From Apricaphanius iberus (Eukaryota > Chordata > Actinopteri > Cyprinodontiformes > Aphaniidae): a stretch of DNA of 64,000 nt. The notes under the pieces were generated by a model. That model searched no databases and was not told the origin of the DNA. It was given only the letters and a program-made list of their open reading frames with translations. The stretch covers positions 682,001 through 746,000 of the forward strand of contig JAPXFQ010000250.1 of NCBI GenBank assembly GCA_028564705.1, written 5' to 3'. Positions 1-13,128 of this stretch are shown here, piece by piece. Both the position numbers and the translations under genes were made by a program. The first letter of the stretch is position 1, and every line of letters starts with the position of its first letter.

Positions 1-2760
1 GTAGTGATTAACCTTCCTGGAGTCCAATTAATAAAATGTAGTAATCATATACAATACCGCAGTGATAATTGGGATTATATATGACATTTTAAAACAAAAT
101 TCAGACATGCTGCAGTTTTAATCGGTCTAACCCCACAATACGATGTGTGTATGCAGCAGAGAGCAGCGCATGTACACCGCATGAATTACATTTGTTACTG
201 ACAAACGAAAAACAGAATTCACAGCTTTTTAGCCTAATAGTAATTAATTCTGTAACAGTCAAAGAACTGATAGATATGTTGTCCCTCCCTTTTTTTTATG
301 TGCAAAAGACTCATTATGGATCGTTGTGCTTTATTCCTCCTCTCTCTAGCCATGGTGCAGCTCCCATTAGTGGCCACAAACTGCTCATTTCAATAGTGCT
401 ACTTGCGGCTGTTAAGAATTGCTCACACAATCTTTGTAAATCACCCACAAATTAAGGACAACCCACTGGCGCAACTTTTTAGCGCCGCACACAATTTTGC
501 AGTCATTATCAGGAATCTTGATAAATCAGGCCCATAGGGCTTTGGGTTTGTGGCCCAACTAAATAATAAGATATTCCCTTTTATCACAGAAAAAACAGAA
601 AAAAAGGGAGCACTGTTAATCTGTCAATTTAAGATGTGGTCAGGACATGTTCTGAAGTATACTGCCAATGAAATTGATGAAGTACAGGAAGCACTGAATT
701 ACAACATTTTTGTATAAGGTTTACTAAATCTCACTGATCACTGTTAGTATTTCAGTTCAGTGTGTGACTTTCTCTGTTATTTTAGAGTCATTTTCTGCCC
801 TGGTCTTTTCTTCAACCTGAAACAAAATTTAGCTTTGATCTTTCTGCAATAAAATATCAAATGTATAAGCTATACTGTACTGCAACAAAAGAAAGAAAAA
901 TAAGTTACTGACCCCTTCATTCCTTCTTGGCATCAAAGTAATAACACTCAGATGTAATATGATTATGGGTATAATGCTGTCAGTGTAACAGCCTCTCAAA
1001 TTCATTGAGAAGTGACTCAACCCTATGAGAGTAAGGTAAGGGGTGAGGAGTGTACTTACTTACAATGTTAAGCTACAGTGAATAAAGGGATAATATAATT
1101 TTCTTCACACTCCCCAGATAAACTAAAGGTTACCCATGGCCAGTCAATCAAAAACACTTATGGTTTGATAGGCTTAGCCAACCTCATTAATCTGCTATGA
1201 TTGGACAAAAAAAATTGTTGATGCAAGGCTAAGGTTACGGTTAGATGGAGGGCTGATTATTGTTTGGGTTATAGTGGAGGTTTAAATCTTCACTTATTAC
1301 TATTCCTTATAAAATCACTCTAAGATGGTTTGTTTTTAATTCATGATTAGTTGTAACTCAGACAAATAAGCAGATGTGGCAAAACAACCAGTTTTGTAAA
1401 ATCAGAATAGGTGCTGGCATAGCAGTTTATAAGAACAGAACAGCATATATGCTTCTTGCATGGTCAATATGTTGTTATTTCTGCTGTTGTGGATGCCTTT
1501 TTTGTGCTGATCAGCAACGTCACTCAGTGCCGAAAGAGTTGGGATATGCAGACTTCATAGATAATTTGTAAAAGGGCCTAGCTAAGGCCTGGTTCACAAT
1601 GCAGGATTTTTGAGCTGAGTTTGGGTTCAGTTGTCCCCTTCCAACAAAAATCAAGATGCCCTAATTATTGAGATGGCTAATCCTAACAAATACTCGAACC
1701 ATGTGTGGTGTGTTTAGAGTGCTCAGGTTTGCTAGGATGTTTCGACTGCTACGATCTCAAATTTGGGATATTCACATGGCGGATTGTCTTGGCTTGATAT
1801 TGCTGCATGTATGGTGTGTTATGAGGACAAAGGAGCCTCTTGAATGTGAGCTGTAAATAATCAGAAAGCGAGCTGACAGGAAGGAATGTCTTAGAAGTGT
1901 CTAGTGTTATTATTTTTAAGTGTAGGTTCACATGACCAGACTCCACAAATGTATAGAAAGAGAGATCAATCAGAGCAAAGTGTTTAACAGCATTCTAAAT
2001 ATGAATGGGCATCTTGATACAGAAAATACTTAATGATAAATCTGCTCACAACTGATGAGGTAACCGAATCACTAGGAAAGAGTGAGAGGAGCCTTGGAGT
2101 GTCCAGTGGACTGGTGATTCAAGACTGAGGTTGTCGACTGTGATTCTTTTTTTTAGATTATAATGAAAAATAACTGAGCTTGTCGAAGGAGGGTGGACAA
2201 GAGGCACAATGAAGATGGAAACACTCCAGTGGTTGAGTTGAACAGGTTTATGAGGATGTTTGTTCGAAGAAGTCGGGAGCCAGTTTGGAAGGAATCTTCA
2301 AGGTGAGTACTTAACTTGAGGATCGGATCTCAGGAATGGACACCATGGAGGCAAGGAACTTAAGAGGAAAAATTATAAAGGTGAGTTTGTAAGGATAATT
2401 TGGGAGTATAAATTTTAAAGCATAAAGCCTGGCAAAAACTATCTAGCAACTCAGAGGGCTTGGCAGTGAGGTGAAGAATGCCAGCTCCTTTTATCCTCAT
2501 GTAATTCCAATGATTTGCAGGTGTGCATGAACACACCTGTAGGCATCCAACTCACCAGAGCTGGAGCATGTGCCACCGCTGTGCCCTCTGGTGGAAAACT
2601 TGTCGAACAACGAAATAGAAAGAAACCATCCAAAAAACCAAAACCCCAGACTCCTGACAGGATTCAAGTTAAGTGACACATGTTTGTAGATCCAAACCCT
2701 ATCCTTAAACAGTACATACATGTAGGGAACTAAACATTTCTTTCAATGCTCTCACCTAAG
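1..2760. other. Unassigned AT-rich sequence
   Basis: No gene, transposase motif or bounded repeat was recognised here. Short ORFs (for example 147-455 and 1374-1571, plus strand) have no domain-like composition and no splice signals in a consistent frame. Two good-looking plus-strand donors (near 2301 and 2381) have only upstream sequence closed by stops in all frames. The part from about 2000 to 2640 has a mixed, moderately GC composition that may be an old repeat, but no boundaries are visible. Confidence 0.5.
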
Positions 2761-2763
2761 GCA

Positions 2764-2822
2764 AAGCAAGTTTATTCGTATAGAACAATTTCCAAAACAA
2801 GGCAATTAAAGGTGCTTAGAAA
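2764..2822 (-). repeat. LINE/SINE 3'-tail-like fragment
   Basis: The segment reads 'gcaagtttattcgtatag' followed by 'aaggcaattaaaggtgctta', the typical teleost tail that in reverse complement ends in a 'ctatacaaataaactt' motif. Only the tail is left and no reverse-transcriptase sequence adjoins it. Assignment rests on remembered consensus. Confidence 0.45.
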
Positions 2823-2997
2823 ATAAGGACACAATCACATCGGCTTGAAGCAGAAATGAGCCAAGCAGTCCATCTTAAATACCCCAAAATCTAATAAGAA
2901 CCCTTTTATGGCTTGAATACATGGGGAGCCATTATTTCATTTATTTATAGGACATATTTTAAATGACTGAGATGCATTGCCATGCTTTTTGTCACGC

Positions 2998-3016
2998 AAT
3001 AATAATAATAATAATA
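2998..3016. repeat. (AAT)n microsatellite
   Basis: About six perfect AAT units are visible. Confidence 0.9.
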
Positions 3017-3216
3017 CTTGTAAAACACTTTTAAGTTTTTAAGTTCCATTTTCTACATACCTGCTTAGATTATGTAAAAAGTTAGAGCCTGGAAATTGTC
3101 TCCAGCTCAGTAAAGAAAAAATGTAACTCCTTGACTTTGCTGTAGCCTTATTTAGTGGATACTCAGCATTGCCCTCATTAGGTCCCATTTCATTGACATA
3201 CACTCGTGAATGGTTA

Positions 3217-3933
3217 CCCCTAAATAGCACTACATGCGCTCCGCTGCACCACGCACGCCGCAGCAAAACCGATCCCATTGTAATGAAAAAAAACATTTCC
3301 ACTACCGCTGCCGTGTGGCGCAGGGCGCCGGCCGCCGTTTCGTGCTCCGGAGCAAGTCCGCAGTCAATCTACACAAATAAAAATCACCACGCAGGATACC
3401 GAACATGCAGACCATCTGGTTTTTAAAAATAAATCAGTACAGACAGACTTAGTTTTCTTTCTATGCATAGCTATAATAATATAATCTCACTTAAATTTAT
3501 AAATCTGTCTAAAATAATTGCGTGGGTTTATACATAATTTACACACAGAAGAAAATCAACATTTATTTCAATTTATTTAATTCTGAAATGTTGTCATTTC
3601 CTGCAGTAGGTGTGTGGGTCAAGAAGTTCGTCTTCGTATATGACAGAAAACCAGGAGAATACATGGATGAAGAGAAGCTCTTTCTGTTAGTGGAGATATC
3701 TTGACAAAGAATATTAATAAAGAGAAGTAGCTGTTGTTTTCGGTTTGCCTTCCAAGTATGAATAGTTATGATCTGACTTTCGTATTTCTACCATTCCCGC
3801 ACATGCGTCTTTGAGCACCTCTGGGCTCCTCCAGAGCGGAGCTGAGTGGGGAGCATGCAGTATAAATTAACAACGGCAGAGAAACGCTGCAGCGTGCGTG
3901 GCAGGGCGAAGAGCATGTAGTGGAATTTAGGGG
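3217..3933. mobile_element. PIF/Harbinger-like MITE with TTA duplication
   Basis: Both ends carry matching inverted repeats. The left end starts CCCCTAAATAGCACTACATG, and the right end, reverse-complemented, starts CCCCTAAATTCCACTACATG; similarity continues for about 50 bp into a CpG-rich stretch. The element is flanked by TTA on both sides (3214-3216 and 3934-3936), which matches the 3-bp TWA target of PIF/Harbinger elements. The 717-bp interior has no transposase ORF, so it is non-autonomous. The middle is AT-rich and may contain later insertions. Confidence 0.7.
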
Positions 3934-3936
3934 TTA

Positions 3937-6900
3937 TAAACTTCTCCTGAAGTACTCTGAGTGGCTCCAAACTTAGATTGTGTAAAGGGAGGAATTTATG
4001 AAGGTTTTGAGAGGCAGATTATGTTGGATTAAGAATGTCAGACTTGTTGTGGACTAACTATTTTATTGGAATACATTACCTGGATGCTTGTGGATGTAAA
4101 GATGCCACTGATGTGAGGCTACAAAGGTGAGTTGGTAATTTGAAAAAAAGTGATTGATATGTTTATAGTTCTGAGTCTATCCTTGTTTGTCTTACATCTT
4201 TGGAATCTCAAGACTTACATGCAGGGGTGTTCAGAAGAACGGCAGCTTTGAACTGCAGGTACACAACGTCCTGCCTGTGGGACATAGGAATGCTATTTAC
4301 ATGAAAGTCAGGTTATTAAAAAAGTAAAAACTGATACAGATAATTTGCAATATTACATTTAAATGCTAAAGAAAAAAGTCAGGAAATTAGTAGGTCGGAG
4401 TAAAAATATCAATATAAAATAATTTAATTGATGATCATTAACGTCAGCTGTCTACCTCTTGCAATGACAAAAAGTACTGGCTCTGCATCCAGTGTCGAGG
4501 AACCACAACATCGTGAGGACAAATGGGCTACTGATGACTTAATAATTAAGGGATGAAAAAATTCTAAACCCACTGTCTAAACTAAAAGCAAAAAAATAAA
4601 TAAAAAATAGTGCTTCAGGGTTCCAATATATGAATTCTATAGCAATGGGGAGTCCGATGGTGGCAGATGGCTGCAGCTTAACCTAACTACTGAGGCAGAA
4701 GCAGCCCATGAGGGGATTTCTTCCTACTGAAGCGATCAGAAAAGCCCTCGTTCAGAGTCTTGCAGAATTCTGATCACTTCAATCAGAGAAATGTTCCGTC
4801 ATTTCAAAGCTTTGACTTAATTGACCCTCATAATTCCAGTGCAGCAATGGCAGTGGCCGAGTGCAGTCCAGCTCCATGTGGAGCATTCAGGCCACAGCAG
4901 GTGAAGTGTTCATAATTAATACATCTAGTCTATTAATCTGCTCCATATGTGACTGCACTATGTGGATTCACTGTTTAGTTTGTTCTGAATATTAATTAAA
5001 ATGAAAGAAAATTAAATATTACAGAATATTTCATTTTTATTATTTTGAAAAAAGATTTACAAAAATAGATCATGAATGTTTTTTCCCCAAACCATCAATC
5101 AAAATGACCAACGACAAAAATTGTAGTGTGAACTCTGATATACATATATATGAGAATATGTACACACGGCAGGGAATTTCAAAGCTTTTCCAAATTACTA
5201 AGAATAGGCCAGTTGCCTGCATAAAGGTACATAGAGGTTTTAAAAAGTTACAGCTTGAAAAAAACGGATATTTCCCACCGTACAGTTTATATGGTTTAAA
5301 GTTGTAATGCAGCCCTGCCCTTCCTCAAGTTGTTGCTGAGCACCACCAGTCAGCTGGCTGAAAGAAACTTCCCCACAGACAGTAGTGGTGTGGAACCTAA
5401 AGGAGTGCCAAGCATCACTCTTAGTAATTTGACACAATTTCACAACCACAGCTGGATAGCTTCAAGCTGAATGCCAATTAGAGCATGTTTTATGATTATG
5501 TTGAAATCTTTGTGTTAAAATCCTAATATTGTCAAAACAGCATTGTTTTTACTAAAGGTCATTATACTGTGAGAGTCTTATTATCCAATGGAAATAATTC
5601 ACTTTTAGTTTTTTTGTCCTGCTTGTTTTTTGTGTGTATTTAAAACATCTTTTATTTATCCCTAACTACTAACCTGAAAAAAGTAAAGACATATCTGCAA
5701 AGCTGCCCATACACAATTCATTACAGAGAAAACAATCACCCCCTTGATTATAAAAGCAAAACAAAGTATGTATTCATTTCAGAACAATATTAGTGTGTGT
5801 TTATAGGACTGAGAGAGGGGGGGTCCAGGAAGTGGGGGAGTTGATTACTAAAGCACTGTAGGTGCTTTAAGAAATAAATTGAACAGAAAGGGGAGCTTCC
5901 CATCTGCTCCTTCTTTGGCCCACCAATTTAATTCTTTCAGTCATTTCTCCTGCAGAGATCATGCACCTAAGTGAAAACCACTGCTCTGATCGAAAGTGCT
6001 CTCATATCTAATGAAGAACAATTCTCTGGTGTTATTAGGAAGCACAAGATGGGCAGCAGGGACAGAATTAATGGCATTCGATAATGAAGTAACAAGGAGG
6101 GTTGTTCCTCCCTAAAAAGCTGTGCTAGAAATGAGGTTGCACTGATATACTTGTCGTAGTGATATGCTGGTAAAACTGCTGATCGTTTCATCTTGAATTC
6201 CACATACTGGGATTATAATGACATGCCAAGTTAAATTTAACTGAAGATATTGTTGATCAAACATCTTTTGTGTTTATTTTCTTTGATTATGTAGATGAGG
6301 CAAAGGATCAGGACCAAACAATCGTCTGATTAAGTGCATTTTGCAGGTGAAAATGTAGGGGAAAAGGGGTAAACATCTATCGGTAATCTGGATGCATTCA
6401 TTCTTAACATACTTAATAGACAGTAAAGTAGACAGTAAGATTTGTGATTCTGCATCATTAAAATAAACCTTAAAGAAATGGCCTTAAAAAGGCTTGGATT
6501 GTCATTCTGCCTCACAAATCTGAACACAGAGGTTTGCTCTGACCTTCCACTTTCTATGCTTTGACAGGGACCTTTTCTCAGTGCCAGCTTCCCAGGTCTG
6601 TGCTCCTGAGCAGCCGACAGCTTGACCTCTTCTCACCAAGACGGCATCTTTTTGAGCACTGCAATTTTCTCATCGTTATGTTTAGTAGCCGGCCTGTGAC
6701 TGCTGGGGCGCAAGAGACTAGCTGCCCAGGCTATCATTCATTGGAAGAAAGGAGGAAAGGATTAAGGCCAATGAAAAGGTGGAGGAAAGTAAGGGGCTGC
6801 ATCTTAATGCAGGGCTCACTGTGGAACTGCCTTGTTGTTAGGGAGAGGGAGAAAGATGCGGGGCAAGAAGGCTGAAGGAGAATGAAACTAATGCAAAAAG

Positions 6901-7870
6901 GATAAAAAAGAAGAAAAAGTCCCCTTATTAGTTCAAGTGTTGTATGTTCCTGTCATCTTGTCATCACGGTGCTACTTATAACAGGAAGTAATACAATTGC
7001 TGTTTGTATTTCCTTCACCCTCCTTTGTGGCTCTTGTTTTTCTTCTCATTATTTTTGGTGTGAGAAGCATAGAAATCAGTTTGCCCAGACAGAGAAAAAC
7101 ACTTCAAAAGGACTTCTTCATTTCAATCAGACACAATCTATTACACATAGACACCAAGTGGTTGCTGGCCTCACATGCAAACATTCATCATTTACACTAC
7201 ACTCAAAAACAGATTTGGTGAAACAGCATTTCACACCCCACTGGAGTTTGATGTTTTCTAAAACTGGTACTGTTAAGAATCTTGCAATCACCTCAAAGGC
7301 CACATGTATGCTCTCAGTGCTTAAGCAGCTGGAAAATAAAAGCCGTCTTCATGATCACCACACTGAAAAAAAAGAACATAATAGCAGTTGCACATGGTAG
7401 GTGAACACTGCTTGTTACAGATTGTTATATCTTTTTTCACATTTGGGCAGTTTTTTCTTTTTCTAGCCTTTGTGCCTGCTCTAACTAACTCAAGTGTGCC
7501 CAACAAAGGCTTCAGGCAGTTGCAGTTATCTCGGTTGAGCAGTAGGAGAGGAAATTGTGTTAGAACACCAGCACTGCAGCAGCGTTGCTTACTCTGGCTG
7601 GAAACACCATTATGGAAGTTATTTTAACAAATTCTTCGACAATGTGAAATCTGGAATTGCATTACAGCGTGGATAGACTTACGCTTTTAAAATGAACAGC
7701 CCACATATTTAATAACAAGGCCTGGATAGCATAGATATTAGGTCCATTCAGTGACATTGTTTTAGATAAAGATAAGTAACACAACAATGGTTATGTACTT
7801 GATTGGTAAACACTAATAGCTATAGTATAAAAAAGTAAAATTGTTTATTATATTAAATACATTATTTAAT
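3937..7870. other. Unassigned sequence with a possible conserved block
   Basis: No recognised transposon or exon. The part from about 4620 to 4990 has even composition, several homeodomain-type TAATTA/ATTAAT cores and no repeat signature, so it is a candidate conserved non-coding element. Short ORFs at 6561-6875 and 6969-7400 (plus) lack recognisable domains and splice context. A minus-strand acceptor-like tract near 5360 leads into an open stretch but lacks a good donor. Confidence 0.4.
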
Positions 7871-7874
7871 CATT

Positions 7875-8250
7875 TCTTTCACACATATATGAATTTTAAG
7901 GACATCCCATTCCCAATCCATTAGTTTTACAATAACATAAGATCCCCCTTTGCACCCACAATAGCTTCAACTCTTGTGTGAAGGCTTTTCAAAAGGTTTA
8001 GGAGTGTCTCAATGGGAATTTGTTTTTATATTTCCAGTAGCACATTTGTGAGGTCAGACACCAATGTTGGATGAGATGGCCCGACTCACATTCTCTATTC
8101 TAAGTTATCCCAAAATTGTTCTGGTTTTTGAGGTCAGGACTCTGTCTAGAACCAGTTAAAATCTTCATTATGGACCTGGATTTGTACCCTGGAGTGCAGT
8201 CATGTTGAAATAGGACTGTAACTTACACCTTCGGTGCTTTTTACGGGGAG
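7875..8250 (-). pseudogene. Tc1/mariner transposase C-terminal remnant
   Basis: Reading the minus strand in broken frames gives 'LFQHDCTPGYKSRS' (second catalytic Asp region, FQHDxxP-like), then 'QSPDL' (third motif region, normally SPDLNPIE), then a C-terminus containing 'RVEAIVGAKGGSY'. This order and spacing is the DD34E transposase C-terminal half. Stops and frameshifts interrupt it and no terminal inverted repeats are visible, so it is an old inactive fragment of a Tc1 family different from the others in the window. Confidence 0.7.
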
Positions 8251-9645
8251 AAGATTCATCACAAGTAATTTTCTATAATCTGCTCATAGTCTACAGTAAA
8301 TAAATGTTATGAAATTCTGTGTAACATTGTATACAGACAAAGCTTTTTAAAATCTTTTTTATTTTGAGTTGGGGACTTTTTGGGGGGTGTTATTTTTAAC
8401 CCAGCAAGGCCAAACAGAGTTTTTAGTCACAGTCAATGGAGAGAAGATGCAACGTAATAATTTAAAAACATGAAGTTGAATTCAAATATCTAGATTTTTG
8501 GGATTTATTTCCATGATTTGTTAACATAGTTACCAGCAAAAAAACAACGTAACACCCTGAAACTCTCAAAAAATAAATGTATTAAAGTAATTTAGGACAC
8601 GAAACATTCTATTTACACTGCCTTAAAACACCTTATACAGCACTAAAACATCACATTATTACCAAAAAAAAGTTTATCTTTTAAATTCATGCTTGGCACA
8701 CCTGCTCGGCTCACTTTGTCCCTCCCCAGCATGGGCAATACCCATAACTACTGTAAGGTGCATACTGTATAACATATCAATGGAAAATTATTATGAAAAT
8801 TATTATGATTACAGTGCTAGTGGGAATGGTTGATGAAAAACAAGTTTTATTTTCTGTCGTCAGTCTCCTCATAGATCTTGAAACATAAACAGAGAGCCAA
8901 TAAGGCAAAAATAATTCAAAAGTAGACATAGGGTGGTTCCTAGTATCAGGCTGTATAACGGTTTTAAAAAGTCACTGTTGCAAAGATATCTTACATTATC
9001 CCTCATGCTATTCATATACGTTTAATTCCTTTTAATAAGATACCAGGGGATGTGATTGAGGCAGCAGAGGTTTACTATAAAAGAAACACAGCTTTGTTCT
9101 TTTCCTTTGCTGATGCTGTGCACTGCGAAAAAGACTTTTCTTTTGCTTAAAAGAAAGAAACAATTAGCAATTTAGGAATACTTCTAACCACATGAAGGTT
9201 TTGAAGCTATTTTTGGTTTGGTTTGATACAGATCCATAAACAGATGCAGGAATGTTCTGGGTTTTAATACAAATTAAGTACTTTGAGATGTTAGTTATCA
9301 GCTAATGGTGCTGCTGTTGATGGACAGGTGACTGAAATGAATACATGATTGTAGCAGCCAATCACTATATTCTAAGAATATTAAATGTTTAGTTGTGTGC
9401 CAGTTTTATTGTAGTGTCTCCTATAATCATATGGCACTGATTGACATTTCCAATTTAAATGTTGTATATTTCCACGCTGTTCTTGAACTAATGGTAACAT
9501 GCAATTATCTATTATTGTTGATGTATTAATTGCCATTGCAGAGTGCATTCAGGTTTTTTAATGCAAGGATGCATTATTGATATTAAATGTTGACTGCACA
9601 GAATCACAGGCCAACACTGATGTGTTAAACAGGTAATTATCTTTA
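8251..9645. other. Unassigned sequence, CNE-like block at 9330-9640
   Basis: No gene or bounded repeat was recognised. The block 9330-9640 is AT-rich but complex, with repeated TAATT/ATTAAT and ATTG motifs and no ORF, which is typical of vertebrate developmental enhancers. This is inference from composition only. Confidence 0.35.
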
Positions 9646-9649
9646 GATT

Positions 9650-9665
9650 ATATATATATATATAT
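9650..9665. repeat. (TA)n microsatellite
   Basis: A short perfect TA run abuts the 3' side of the minus-strand LINE fragment. Confidence 0.85.
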
Positions 9666-9674
9666 ACTCACCTA

Positions 9675-11025
9675 TCTCCAGCCACTAGGGCCAGCTCCTC
9701 AAGAGGGATCCCAAGGCGTTCCCAGGCTAGCCGAGAAACGTAGTTCCTTCCTCAACCCTAACGCTCCTAGATGACCGAGCTTCTCACCCTATCTCTAAGG
9801 AGAGCCCAGGGACCCTGTGGAGGAAACTCATTTAAGCCGCTTGTATCTATGATCTTGTTCTTTCGTCACTACCCTGAGTTTGTGATCATAAATGAGGGTA
9901 GCAACATTGATCGATCGGTAAATCGAGAGTTTCGCCTTTTGAGTCAACTCTCTTCACCCCGACAGACCAGTACAGCACCTGCCTCACTGCACCAATCCAT
10001 CTATAGATCTCTCTCACTCTCCACTTTTCCCTTATTCATGAACAAGACTCCCAAATACTTGAACTCCTCCACTTGGAGAAGGACCTCATTGCTCACCCAG
10101 AGAAAGCACTCCACCCTTTTCCAGCTCAAGACCACAGTCTCGGATTTGGAGTTGCTGATTCTCATCTCAGCCGCTCTCACACACAGCTCCAAACCAGTCC
10201 AGTGAAATATGTAGATCACATTGTGATGCAGCCAGCAAGGCCACATCATCACCAAAAGACAGAGGCACGATCCTTGGGCAACCAATAAGGTTGCCTAGAA
10301 ATCCTGTCTATAAAAGTTATTAACAGAATCTGTGACAAAGGAAAACCTTGACAAAGGCAAATGCTCAGTGGAAATGAGCCCGACTTACTGCCAGCAATGC
10401 GTACCAAGCTTTAGGGCCTAACAACCCATATCAAGGGGCCTGGTACCCCTTACTACCGGAGTATCCTCCACAGGGCTCCCTGAGCGATACAGTCAAAAGC
10501 CTTCTCCAAGGCCATACGACACATGTAGACCGGTTGGCAAACTCCCACCCACGCACCCTCCACGACCGTGCTGTGTGTAGAGCTTATCAAGTTTTCCATG
10601 GCCAGGATTAAAACTGCATTGTTCCTCCTGAATCGACCTGAATAGACCTTATCAGGGAGGCTCAGAAGTGAGATCCCCCTGAAAATTCAACACACTCTTT
10701 GGTCGATTGAATTCAATTAACTTTTATTTATATAGTGCCAATTCACAACAATGTCATCTCAAGGCACTTGACAATTATGCAAACATTCCAATCAATTAAG
10801 TTTTCCATGTAAGGAATCCCTGCAGATTGCATCACCCTTTTTAAATAGGATCACCACTTGCCAGTCCAAGGGAACTGCCCCAAATATCCACGCAATACTG
10901 CAGAGCCGCATTAACCAACACAGCCCCACAATATCAAGAGCCTTGAGGAACTCCAGGGGAATCATATCCACCCCCTTAGCTTTACCATCAAGGAGCTTTT
11001 TTATTTCTCTCTCTCTCGTGATGTT
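9675..11025 (-). pseudogene. Non-LTR retrotransposon reverse transcriptase fragment
   Basis: On the minus strand the order is: an upstream RT block at 10792-11055, with 'KAKGVDMIPLEFLKALD' and 'GAVPLDWQVVILFKKGD' (palm/finger region before the catalytic FADD); then degenerate sequence; then 'VLLQVEEFKYLGVLF' at 10001-10285, the conserved thumb-entry motif after the YADD/FADD box. The rest of the C-terminus runs toward 9675. This is the standard order for teleost LINE ORF2. The frame is broken in several places, the catalytic FADD region is not intact, and a second LINE tail sits at 10707-10836. The clade was not assigned. Confidence 0.8.
10707..10836 (-). mobile_element. LINE 3' tail nested inside LINE fragment
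   Basis: The segment starts 'attgaattcaattaac', continues 'ttatttatatagtgccaatt' and 'catctcaaggcac', and ends near 'ctgcagattgcatc'. RT-related sequence lies on both sides, so this is an insertion into the LINE remnant. Related copies are at 11685-11740, 51367-51554 with 52990-53095, and 62640-62735. Confidence 0.65.
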
Positions 11026-13062
11026 ATTCTGATTTTTAATGTTATGTGGACACAATGTATTGCTAAAAAACTGTTCATGATTTCATTTACCCGATAAAAA
11101 ACCCAGCTCTATGTGAATGAAAGCAAATCTAGAACATGATACTGCAACTACCAATTGTTTTTTTGTGTGTGTTTTTTCTTTCTTTTGATCAGTTTCTATA
11201 CCATAACACATTCTCCCTCAAGGCCTAAGGAAGATTTTAACAAGCTTGAATTTTTTGTTTGTAAGAAAACGCTTTAGTTCTCTAAACAACTTTTTAGCCA
11301 AAGGAAATTGAGATTGCAATAGACAAGAGATTCTTGTCCCATGTAGAACATAATAAGCATCTGATACATAAGCGGACTCCCTGTCCAGTTTCTATCAGTG
11401 GTATAATTTTCCAAGTTTCTCAGGTGAAAGCAAGTCATGAACAAAATATGGCAGCAGATTTATATTTCAGGTTAATGATGAGTACAGTTGATGTTAGTGT
11501 GAAATGAAGAAAGCTGGATGATGATAATTATTAAAAAGGTATTTATCATGGTCTTATTTTACACTCAAGAAAAAAAACTGAATTTTTAACAGGGTGCTTA
11601 GAATTTTGAGAGCCACTGTAGACTTATAAAAAAATGAAAATGAAAAGACCTTGATTCCAACTGGATATGAATTAGACCTGTTTGCCTTGTAAGGGGCCTT
11701 GAGAAGATGTCTGTTGTGAATGGAGCCTATAAAAAAAACCTCAACATAATACTTGCCATATTTCTTTATAAATTATAAAACATTGTCTGTAATCTATGAA
11801 AAACATTGATAAGTCATAAAGAAACAAAGATGATCTGGGATTTTACTGAGTTCTTTGTTTGTGTCCAAAGCAACAGCACAGTGACTTCTATTTTTAAAAG
11901 TAGTGATCGTCTCCTGGCTTTGCACCAGCGATAGTAGCAAGTCCTGTTGTGTGTGGAATTACAACAACCTAAGGGTTGAGGGCCCCCAACTTGCTAGCCT
12001 AAGCCTGTGCCAGACCTGACTATCCCAACACAGAGCAGGTTGAGCAGCACATCTTTGTAACTGTAGGGCAGGTGAAAAAAAGAGTTTGGCACCTTCTTCT
12101 TGCCCTGTCGCCTCAGGGGAAAGGAGACGTAAGGGGTAATTAGATTGGATAGCGTGGTATTTTGGACATGTGTTGGGGCCTAAAATTGACGTCAGAAATC
12201 CCCCTGCATCATGTCAGATATATCCAGAATCCACGTTTGTACTTTAAATAGGAAAACACATGTTTTCAAAGGGATGGGTGCACAGCTTCATACTGAGACT
12301 TTCTGCATTTCACATTTAGAATCTGACGGTTAAGAAACAATTGTTGGAAAAATATGTAGCTGTAAGTTTAAAAAAGGGAAACGTTACATTAAAGAGATAA
12401 CACCCATCCTGGTTTTAACTGCTGCAAATTTTATTTACTGAAAAGGTGATGGCCACTATGATTTCATCAGTAAAACAGAGCTGGTTTTGTTTCTTTCCAT
12501 CATTCTTTGTTTAAGCTTTTGCTTAGACAAATCCTGTTTCTGACATTATACGTGCATCTCAATCAGATTAAAATAAGAGAGTCTGTTTGCTGTACAATGT
12601 CATAGAGGGATTTCTTTGTAGCTGACAATCACTCTGACAAAGACAAAGCCAAAACAGAGAAATGTTTAAGATTTTCTCTGTGTAAATTATTACGTTTTGA
12701 CATTGATCCTTATTTTTTTTTAAAATAGCCTGCTTGGGAGGGTAAACAAAGAATAAGTGTTTTCTCTTTCAAGAACAAACATATGCACACACTTTTCATC
12801 CACACCTGCCTGAAACAATAAGCCCACTGTAGATGTGCATGTCTAAAAGGCTTTATGAAAAGAAAGTAGAAATGACACAGAAAGATGAAAGATCTGGTCT
12901 TGTTTGCAGCTGGGCTAGTGAGGAGATCTCTCTGTGGAAAAACTGTTTCCTCAGCTAACAGGGTTGTTAGTATATGACTGTAATTTGTTTACAAAAAGCA
13001 CAAAAACACCTTTCAAGGACATTGTGATAGCTCAGCTTTACTGCTCAAATTAAAGCATTAAC
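11026..13062. other. Unassigned sequence
   Basis: Apart from a short LINE tail at 11685-11740 there is no recognised feature. No exon-like splice pair with an open frame was found. Confidence 0.4.
11685..11740 (+). repeat. LINE 3' tail fragment
   Basis: The sequence 'ccttgagaagatgtctgttg' followed by 'tgaatggagcctataaaaaa' matches, in forward sense, the tail found in reverse at 10707-10836. It is diverged and has no coding part. Confidence 0.5.
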
Positions 13063-13114
13063 TACAGTGACATGCAAACCTCTTGAAATTTTTATTGTAT
13101 AGGATCTTGGCGTT

Positions 13115-13128
13115 AGACTAGCAAAAAA
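13115..13128. repeat. Target site duplication, left copy
   Basis: AGACTAGCAAAAAA is repeated exactly at 16033-16046 and brackets the GC-rich retroposon. Confidence 0.9.

Noticed and set aside
756..818. Minus-strand terminal-exon-like ORF after 'tttgtttcag'
   Set aside because: Reads VEEKTRAENDSK then stops after 19 codons. No polyadenylation context and no link to other exons.
4077..4115. 39-nt minus-strand exon-like segment in phase 0
   Set aside because: All three frames are open in such a short stretch, so the frame gives no support. Splice signals are only fair.
6561..6875. 104-codon plus-strand ORF
   Set aside because: Basic, no domain, no splice or promoter context. Within the range expected by chance for 64 kb.
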